Assembly: GCA_902984215.1 (NCBI GenBank)
Contig: CADWAF010004307.1
Coordinates: 1-23,855, forward strand
Reading direction: 5' to 3'
Length of the DNA stretch: 23,855 nt
Source of the DNA: Willaertia magna
Lineage: Eukaryota; Heterolobosea; Eutetramitea; Acrasida; Naegleriidae
Part shown: positions 17,275 to 23,855 of the stretch, one piece after another
Layout of the letters: the number at the start of each line of letters is the position of its first letter
How positions within the stretch are numbered: position 1 is the first letter of the stretch
Position numbers and translations under genes: made by a program
Notes under the pieces: generated by a model
What the model saw: the letters and a program-made list of their open reading frames with translations, nothing else
What the model was told of the DNA's origin: nothing
Database searches by the model: none

Positions 17275-18388
17275 ATGCCAAAATATTTTAAAGGAAATCA
17301 AGAAGAATTATCGAAGGGCATGACACAAACAGTAAATAGAAACAATTTAACTAGACAAGATTTAATTCCTTACTTTGAAATTCCAATTAAAAACGTTGCA
17401 GCCCTATTGAATATTTCTCTCACCCAATTTAAGAAACTTTGCAGAAGTAAGTGATATTTGAATTTTATTTGTCTCACATGCATGTGTTAATAATCACAAT
17501 TTAAAGATTTAGGAATATCAAGATGGCCGTAAGTAATGGATTATTGTTATTAATTGCATGTTTTAAAACGTTATCTCTTTCTTGTTACATCTCATTAGAT
17601 ACAGAAAGATTCAATCGTAAGTTGATTTCATTTACTGACATGCATTAATAAACAATTCTTTTACATCACAAAGTCTCAAATCAAGGGTGACAACCAAAGA
17701 GATTGCTAAAGAAAAGTTAGAACAATTATTTTCTAATAAGCCTAATATAAAGGGTAAGATACAAAAGTTAGAAGAAGAAATACAAGAATTATTAAGAGAA
17801 ATAGAAGAAATTAAAAATTCAACAAATCATACACAATTAGTCAACGATGATAATGGTGATTCATGTTCTTCTGATAGTGTTGTTAATGGCAAGAGAAAGA
17901 ATGAAGATGGCTCATCTACAGGTCAATATTCCCAATTAAATGTTTGTTTAGCACCTGTCAACGAGGAGAAAAAGAGAAAAATAGAAGAAAATATACCTGT
18001 TATAGTAGATTCAATTATACCTACACATAACATCCAACAAACAATTAATAATCAACAGTTGATAGGAGATTTAAGTCATAGCTCACTAATAGGAAGTGCT
18101 CAACAAGATAACTGTAACATGCAACACGTACAGCTAAACGAAACTGAAGCGTTGTTACTTATAATTGATGCTCTACTTGCCAACAACAACGTGAATATTG
18201 GTAGTGATGGGATTAATGGTTTTGATGGCACAATCACCCAAAATAGTGAGTCTCCCTTTCACAACATTGTAGTTTCCCAAATAGACCAAAAAGACCACAA
18301 TACACATCAAAGAATTGTAATTGACCAAGGTTTCTCTAAATGCTTACGTTCACTAAAGGATGGAGATTACACAGGATTTACCAAATAA
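17275..18388 (+). CDS. RWP-RK domain transcription factor, four exons with two micro-exons
   Basis: Exons 17275-17446, 17507-17528 (22 nt), 17599-17616 (18 nt) and 17674-18388 join into 308 residues. The introns are 60, 70 and 57 nt, all starting GTAAGT. The spliced product has a complete RWP-RK DNA-binding domain at about 27-75: DLIPYFEIPIKNVAALLNIS, then FKKLCRNLGIS, RWPYRK at 63-68, and IQSLKS. A short coiled coil follows (KIQKLEEEIQELLREIEEI, about 99-117), which could mediate dimerisation. Basic patches GKRKNEDG and EKKRKIEE may be nuclear signals. The rest is Asn/Gln/Ser-rich and disordered. RWP-RK proteins control nitrogen response and gametogenesis in green plants and also occur in some amoebae; the target here is unknown. 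No single reading frame shows the domain, because its core is split over four exons. The gene converges on the DUF4258 gene with 80 nt between. Confidence 0.88.
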
Positions 18389-18468
18389 TTACTTTTTGCT
18401 TATACAGCATCAGCATATTAAACAAACACATGTAAATAAAAACAATAATAAATTATTAAAATTGACAT

Positions 18469-19974
18469 TTAATTCCATTGTATTTTACAAAGAATTGCAA
18501 ATTCAATAATTTCAAGTTGATCTTCGTAAGTTGGACAGCAATCCATAACTAGATATTTTAATGTTTCTTGTAAACAATTTCTTTCGGCATTGGAAATCAT
18601 ATGTCCATTCAACAACATACTTTTCATTTCCCCTAATTTATCTTTACAATCCTTAAAATTACCATACAATCCACTTGTTAATAAAAAATCACAATAAATA
18701 AAGAATAATTCTTTACATTTCTTTTTCTTTAAATATTCTTCTAACTTTAATTTTGTTAAATGTCTATAAGCTGTAATAATGTGAGGTCTCTTTCCTTTAA
18801 ATTGATAAACAATAATCAACTTTTCATCAGTACATTTCACTTGTTGATTTGACATTTGTTTAATTCCCCATTTAATACAATGCTTAATATCATTTTCTAA
18901 AATCTTTCTTTCATTCATTCTTTCTTTAGCATGAGTTGAGTAATTTAATTGGATACAATCAGTTTTAGTTGAGGAAAAAGTGCAAATAGATAAGGTTTCT
19001 GATTCTTCCATTTCATTCTCTTCTTTCAGGTTTTTAACTTTTTGTTCTTTTTTAGGTTTTTTATATTTTGTGTTGTGATGAATGAGTTGACTGTTATTTT
19101 GAGTTACAAAACGATTAATAATTTCTTTTGTAACTGAACCAATCAAATTATTTTCTTTTGCTTTGTTATAATAATACCAAATTAATGTTTCCTTTAAGTT
19201 CTCACTTTCATTTAAATCAATTACTAAATTAAAGATTACACAAGCGAATTGACATTCACTCAATAAATCTTTGAGATTACAATGATCGTTACAAAATTTT
19301 ATAAATAATTCATGGTAGTATACAGATAATTTTGAAGTTGGTGCATATCTAGTTAAAATTGAAAATACTTTTTTTAATTCTTCAATTTCATTTTGTAAAG
19401 AATAAATATTTTCCTTAAAAAAAAATAAAAGTAAATTCAATAAAATTTCAGCATTTCTGAAAGAACCATAAACACTTTCGCAATGAACTGCATACTTCAT
19501 TGTTTTCATTGTTGGAATGATTTTCTCTTTTAATAACATGTATAAAATCTTTCTTAATAAAGTGGTGGAAAGTGTGTATTCAATAAATGTTGTATTTTCC
19601 GTTTTAATAAGGTGGTTGTCAAGTAGTTTGTTGTAAATTTGTTGAATTATGGTTTGATTTGATTGGTTACTGTTATTATAATGAAATAACTCTTTTAATT
19701 TACTTTCTTCAATGTCTTCTTCTTTTTTGAATGAATTATAATTTTTAAATAATATTCTGTAATCATTTTGTAGTATAGTGTTGAAAAAGCAATCTATTTC
19801 TTCTTGCCTATTTTGTAAGGAACCAATATATTCATTTATTAATAGTTGTATATTTTCTTCTTCATTATTTTGTTTATTGGTTAATTCATCTTCTTCTTTT
19901 TGTTGATCATCTTGTGTTTCAATGTCACTTGTCGAAATGTCAGTGTCTTCCATCAATAAAGAGAATGAATTCAT
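18469..19974 (-). CDS. Large helical protein with a DUF4258 domain
   Basis: This is a single-exon, 501-residue protein. The start follows a run of A at 19974; a second in-frame ATG is at residue 8. Residues 1-45 are acidic and disordered. Residues 46-300 are predicted by eye to be helical and without membrane segments. A stretch at about 150-185 (LKEKIIPTMKTMKYAVHCES, then FRNAEILLNLL) faintly resembles a pentatricopeptide repeat; this is weak. A basic linker (KYKKPKKEQKVK) leads to residues 346-405, which match the DUF4258 pattern: STHAKERMNERKILENDIKH, IKWGIKQM, then KLIIVYQFKGKRPHIITAYR. DUF4258 is a small domain known mainly from bacteria and phages, with no settled function. Helices follow to the C-terminus. 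I infer a soluble, possibly nucleic-acid-binding protein, with low certainty. Confidence 0.75.
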   Translation of the reverse strand: MNSFSLLMEDTDISTSDIETQDDQQKEEDELTNKQNNEEENIQLLINEYIGSLQNRQEEIDCFFNTILQNDYRILFKNYNSFKKEEDIEESKLKELFHYNNSNQSNQTIIQQIYNKLLDNHLIKTENTTFIEYTLSTTLLRKILYMLLKEKIIPTMKTMKYAVHCESVYGSFRNAEILLNLLLFFFKENIYSLQNEIEELKKVFSILTRYAPTSKLSVYYHELFIKFCNDHCNLKDLLSECQFACVIFNLVIDLNESENLKETLIWYYYNKAKENNLIGSVTKEIINRFVTQNNSQLIHHNTKYKKPKKEQKVKNLKEENEMEESETLSICTFSSTKTDCIQLNYSTHAKERMNERKILENDIKHCIKWGIKQMSNQQVKCTDEKLIIVYQFKGKRPHIITAYRHLTKLKLEEYLKKKKCKELFFIYCDFLLTSGLYGNFKDCKDKLGEMKSMLLNGHMISNAERNCLQETLKYLVMDCCPTYEDQLEIIEFAILCKIQWN

Positions 19975-20062
19975 TTTTTTGAAATAATTGTCACAATTTT
20001 TAAGGCCTTAAAAATTACAAAATTAACCTTAAATAAATTATTGTTTAATTAATATTTTTCAA

Positions 20063-21691
20063 TTACTTATGTAAAGGTTTTAAACCTAGTTGACAAGCCT
20101 CTAACTGTTCTTTTGATAATTTATAAATTTTAGGTTTACCACTTATTGGTAATGGCATATATAACCTTCTTGGATTTTTACATACAAAAACATAATCAGA
20201 TTCACTTTCTTGTAGTTCTTGTGGTATTTTCTCTTGATATTCTTCTTGTGAATAACAAGCAACTACATCTACACAACCAAGTATAACAGATGTAGGATAA
20301 TTAGAAGGAAAGCCTTGCGTTCTATTAAATCCATCTTTATAAAAATCTTCATGTTCCTTAATGAGCTCGTTAGTTGGTTCTTCTGCAGTACTTGCAATCC
20401 CTTTAATTAAATCATTAAATTAATTAGAAGATAATGATTAATATAAATACTTACAAAGTCTTCCTCTATGTTCAGTTGGCCAAGTTCTTCCTTCATGCCT
20501 TTTAATACCAAAAACTAATAAAGAACACCATGGTTGATGCATACTCATACAAAATCCTTCATCTTCTTCATGAGTACTTATTGGTTCTTGTATTTCAATT
20601 TCAGGTTCTAAACCATCTACAGTTTCCTTTTCAATCATACATTCTGGTTCTTCTTCAGTGTTATTATTAAAACTATTACCTTGTTCATCATCTACAAAGT
20701 AATGATTCTGAACAATTCCTCTTCTATAATCTTGTTGAACAGTAACCTCTTGTTTCTTTTTACTATCATTCACTGTTTCGATAAATCTTAACTTTGAAAC
20801 GTCTAACATACTAGACTTTTGCGCAGCGACATTACTCAAGCCTTCTCTTAATATTGTACCATCATCACCTTCCTTCTTATTATTAGAAGCACTAGAAGAA
20901 CTAGCCTTAGAATTGGTTTTAGACGCTGACGGTTTAGATTGTTGTTGATTTGTTTTTAATTCTTCAATTAATTTATCTAATTCCTTTTGAGTTTCAACAA
21001 CATGACTTTCATCAAGTAAGATTCTCTTTCCAGTAAAATCAAAAATATATTTTAAAGGTTGACCACCTTTCTTATTTAATTGTTCTTTTAATTCTTTAAT
21101 TCTCTTTTCCTTCTTTTCTCTTTCTTTCTTTTCATCTTCAGATAACCAAATATCTTTTGAAGCTGAACTATATTCTGATGCTTGTTCATCAATAACTGCA
21201 GTTGTTTGTGAGAAATTTGAATCCCATTCTAATAATCTATTTCTTAATTCTAATGATTTAATATAAGATTCTTCATTTAATTTATTCTTTGGTAATTGAT
21301 TATCTTCTATTGAATTAAAATAACGATTAAATTGATCTGGGTGGAAAGGTTGTTTACAAAATGAACAACTTCCATATCCTTCATCGGCAGTTATAATCTT
21401 TCCACAATTTGTACAATTACCTAACACTGAATGTTTTCTACAGATTTCTGTAAATTTAAATTTATCTGTTAATTTAGATAATGCAATTTCAGCCTTATCG
21501 GCAATTGGATCTAATTTTTTTTCATTATTATATACTGATTTTACATTTCCTCCTTTTTTATTACTTTTTGAATGTTTTTTAATAGGTACATATGTTCCAC
21601 CAATTAATAATGTTCCTGATGATAATCCTGAATCTTTTTGATTGTTATTTGAATTGTTGTTTCCGATCTTTGGAAAGTCTTGTTTTTTCAT
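20063..21691 (-). CDS. TRIP4: TRIP4/ASC-1 homolog (C2HC5 zinc finger plus ASCH domain), two exons
   Basis: Exons 21691-20455 and 20400-20063 join through a 54-nt intron (GTAAGT to AAAG) into 524 residues. The C2HC5 zinc finger is seen at 84-112 (C84, H87, C93, C96, C109, C112; ICRKHSVLGNCTNCGKI then GSCSFC). The ASCH domain starts at about 381 (MSMHQPWCSLLVFGIKRHEG) and crosses the intron at HRGRL-W. It continues with GFPSNYPTSVILGCVDVV and PISGKPKIYKL. In animals ASC-1 joins the ASCC complex as a transcription coactivator; TRIP4 and yeast Rqt4 act in clearing collided ribosomes. The linker between the domains is charged and Ser-rich. The splice restores the conserved Trp after HRGRL. Without it the first exon would stop five residues later. 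Both domains look intact. Confidence 0.92.
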
Positions 21692-21847
21692 TTTTTTATT
21701 TTTAAATTGTGAAAATTTTAATTCAATTTTAAATTAGTTTACTTTCTCAAACAAAGGTTACAATGTTGAGGTTGTTCAATTTAAAGAATGAATAATAAAT
21801 TGTAATGTGAATGTGAGAAAGAAAGGATTTATTGGATATTGACAATA

Positions 21848-22477
21848 TTAATATAATGATTCTAAAACACTTGACATTTCAGATAATTGTGAATTTAGCT
21901 TTTTAAATTCATTTAAAGTTAAATCTAATGTTTTTCTTTGACTGTTTGTGAAATATAAAGTTAAAGTAACTCTAGCACTTGATAAATTATCACATTCATT
22001 ACTTGCAGTACCAATACTTAATTTCCAATCTAAACTCTTTAAACGTAATAATTCAAAATCATCTAAAAATTTAACATTTTCTTCATTTTCTTGGTCTTGA
22101 TTACTTTCTTTTCTTAATTTAGTATTTACTAATAATTTTTCATATTCACTACAAAGAATTTTAATTTTTTGTGGATGAATTTGTGTTAATTGTCTTAAAT
22201 ATTTTGGAAAATCATTTAGTGATACATTTGTAAGTCTAGAATTTCTAAAAATATATAACAAAATATGAATTACATTAGTAACTTGTTTTTCACTTAAAAT
22301 TTGTTGATTTACTTTTGAAATTACTTCCATATAATCTTCTACATAACAACCTAAACCTTTTCCTAAAATAAATAGAACAGTTTTATTACACATTTCAGAA
22401 AGTATATCGGGATGTACTTGGTTTAGATCATCTACTGCCGAGTGAAACCCTTCCGGAACACTTTGAAAACAAGACAT
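21848..22477 (-). CDS. COMM domain-containing protein
   Basis: This single-exon, 209-residue protein has the COMMD layout: a helical N-terminal domain (about 8-115) and a C-terminal COMM domain (about 143-205). The latter shows LRLKSLDWKLSIGTAS with the conserved Trp151, ARVTLTLYF, and LTLNEFKKLNSQLSEM. COMMD proteins form a heteromeric ring with CCDC22 and CCDC93 in the Commander complex, which recycles membrane cargo from endosomes together with retriever. Which of the ten paralogs this is cannot be settled by eye; the total length and the ending on a helix (SSVLESLY) are similar to COMMD10. The start follows CAAAAAATG. The gene is divergent from the next gene with a 221-nt gap. Confidence 0.82.
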   Translation of the reverse strand: MSCFQSVPEGFHSAVDDLNQVHPDILSEMCNKTVLFILGKGLGCYVEDYMEVISKVNQQILSEKQVTNVIHILLYIFRNSRLTNVSLNDFPKYLRQLTQIHPQKIKILCSEYEKLLVNTKLRKESNQDQENEENVKFLDDFELLRLKSLDWKLSIGTASNECDNLSSARVTLTLYFTNSQRKTLDLTLNEFKKLNSQLSEMSSVLESLY

Positions 22478-22698
22478 TTTTTGGTTGATAGGAGTTTATC
22501 AAAAAATGCTTCCACTCACAATTCTTCCAGTGTGAAGGTGCTTTGGGCTTGATAACAAGGTTGTCTTGAGTTTTTCAACTTGCTATTATGCTATCTAAAA
22601 TTAAACACTCAGATCTTATTACAATGTTTTTTTGTCCTTTACGTATTGTTTGATTAAAATAGGTTATGGTCATGTTGTTTTTAAGAAATTTGTAAAAA

Positions 22699-23513
22699 AT
22701 GAAAAGAAAGATGGAAAGTGAACCAAATCCATTGGTAAGCGCAAGATGTAGGTAGAAGACTATTGTTTAGATGTTTAATAACATTAAGGTTAAAAGTAAC
22801 AAGAGGTTTTGTAAATAAAACAGGAACAATAGATGCAAATTTGCAGAATGTTGGAGGAAGAATGATAATTGATCAAATAAATAGGAATCACGCGGAAAAT
22901 TTGAAACAATCTAAACCAAGAATTGATAATTCATTGCCTTGGGCTTATCGGTAAGTTTTAATTATAACTGAACGATTTTAACTCTTCTTTGTTAAGGGTG
23001 CCTGGAGCAAGAGAATTACACAGATATAATCACGTTCCAATATTGAGCGTCTCTCTTGGAACTCCATTAAACTCGACCAGAGCCCCACTCAGTCCTAAGA
23101 AGAGTGCAAGGCTTTCGCCTATAAAATCATCCGTACAAAGCAATCAAAAAAAGGGACATAAAAATAAGGAGTAAGTTTTATTAAAATACCTTTTCAATTA
23201 ACTATGTAATTAATTAAGGAAAGAGAACATTGATGTAGTTATTAATTTCACAAAGGAGGAACAAGAAATTTATGATAAATTTGTTGAATTTTTAACAAAG
23301 AGGCAATCTTATAAGGAAGTTGAAAAAATAATAAAGTCGGTGAAGAAAGAAACACAAGAAAGAATACTGTTAACATCTTATAGTGGAATAGAAAGATATT
23401 TTGATGGAATTGTTAGTGAGAATATCACAATACTCCAACCATCTCCAATTGATTCCAAGTTGGAAGAAAATAAACCTTTTGATTTGGTATCGTCTTCAAA
23501 CCAACAGAAATAA
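22699..23513 (+). CDS. Small multi-exon protein of unknown function; 5' exon structure uncertain
   Basis: Three 3' exons are firm: one ending at 22950, then 22997-23170 and 23219-23513. They are joined by introns of 46 and 48 nt (both GTAAGT to TAAG) and read in frame to a TAA. The likely start is ATG 22699 (GTAAAAAATG), but this frame and the downstream frame differ by one base. A model with introns 22735-22770 (GTAAGC to TTTAG) and 22796-22832 or 22796-22823 restores the frame and gives 215 or 218 residues. A single 34-nt GTGAAC intron (22718-22751), a 19-nt intron (22752-22770) or a base error would also work. The protein has IDNSLPWAYRVPGARELHR, a basic Ser/Pro part (TRAPLSPKKSARLSPIKSS), and a C-terminal helical part (EEQEIYDKFVEFLTKRQSY). 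I recognise no family. Confidence 0.6.
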
Positions 23514-23592
23514 AATTCTATAGGTCTGTAACTTTTTCTGTCCCGCCTTAATGTCTTTTCGTACCTGTAAACAGCTGCTCCAAAATTAAAAA

Positions 23593-23855
23593 ATGCAAGC
23601 ATCTAGGGCCGGTTTTATAACGAAGAGAGCAAGTAAAGAGAGCCCAAGTGTTACTTCTAGTTTACCATCAATACCCTTGAATATTAACAATAGTGGTGTA
23701 TCTAGTAAAAGAGGATCTACACCAACTACTGGTAGAAGGAAGAGTGTAGGGAAGAATGCTAACACTATTTCCGCTTCTAATATTATTTCGGAAAGTATTG
23801 TTGGTAACGAAGATGAAAAATTGTTTCTATCTAATATTAAGTTTGATTTGCAACT
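23593..23855 (+). CDS. N-terminal fragment of a basic, Ser/Thr-rich protein, cut by the window edge
   Basis: From ATG 23593 (TAAAAAATG) a frame stays open to the last base and gives about 87 residues. The product is rich in Ser, Thr, Asn and basic residues (ITKRASKESPSV, SSKRGSTPTTGRRKSVGK) and looks disordered at this end. The last part (EDEKLFLSNIKFDLQ) may begin a folded region. It lies 79 nt after the stop of the preceding plus-strand gene. No domain can be named from this fragment. Confidence 0.6.
   Translation, partial: MQASRAGFITKRASKESPSVTSSLPSIPLNINNSGVSSKRGSTPTTGRRKSVGKNANTISASNIISESIVGNEDEKLFLSNIKFDLQ

Noticed and set aside
23378..23602. Minus-strand frame of 74 codons near the right end
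   Set aside because: It overlaps the well-framed final exon of the plus-strand gene at 22699-23513 and shows no family feature.
1..23855. tRNA, rRNA, CRISPR or transposon sequences
   Set aside because: No tRNA B-box with a cloverleaf, rRNA core, regular spaced repeats, transposase or reverse transcriptase motif was found by eye on either strand.

Overview
The window is nuclear DNA from a single-celled eukaryote. It is strongly AT-rich and gene-dense, with about 17 protein genes in 23.9 kb and many intergenic gaps under 200 nt. Introns are few and very short (34-107 nt). Donors are almost always GTAAG, and start codons sit behind a run of A. All clear stop codons are standard TAA, TAG or TGA. 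The gene set (TIM10-type chaperone, METTL16, sphingosine-1-phosphate lyase, TRIP4/ASC-1, COMMD, RWP-RK, a MAN1/Src1-like protein, an ARF-like GTPase with Arl13 features) is that of a free-living protist. A heterolobosean such as Naegleria fits best, but this is inferred from style and gene content, not from a marker gene.

Layout. Positions 1-104 (-) are the N-terminus of an acidic protein cut by the window edge, followed by a 632-nt divergent intergenic region. A plus-strand block runs from 737 to 8712: MTFP1-like mitochondrial fission protein, Tim9/10-type intermembrane-space chaperone, METTL16-type RNA methyltransferase, MDR-family NADPH oxidoreductase, ARF-like GTPase, and a 994-residue coiled-coil protein. 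A minus-strand block runs from 15442 to 8772: XRRA1-like leucine-rich-repeat protein, sphingosine-1-phosphate lyase, DUF3429/TMEM69-like mitochondrial membrane protein, and a fusion of a nicotinamide-nucleotide adenylyltransferase (NMNAT) with a protein kinase. Two plus-strand genes follow (MAN1/Src1-like membrane protein, RWP-RK transcription factor). Then come three minus-strand genes (DUF4258 protein, TRIP4/ASC-1, COMMD) and two plus-strand genes of unknown function, the last one cut by the right edge.

The neighbours are mostly unrelated housekeeping genes, so no operon-like pathway is claimed. Three of them (MTFP1-like, Tim10-like, DUF3429) look mitochondrial. The points most worth checking are the NMNAT-protein kinase fusion with a DFH in place of DFG, the in-frame TAA exactly at the Gln of the NKQD motif in the ARF-like GTPase, the RWP-RK signature split over 22-nt and 18-nt micro-exons, a DUF4258 domain inside a large helical eukaryotic protein, a 17-nt gap between two co-directional genes, and the frequent AAG 3' splice sites.
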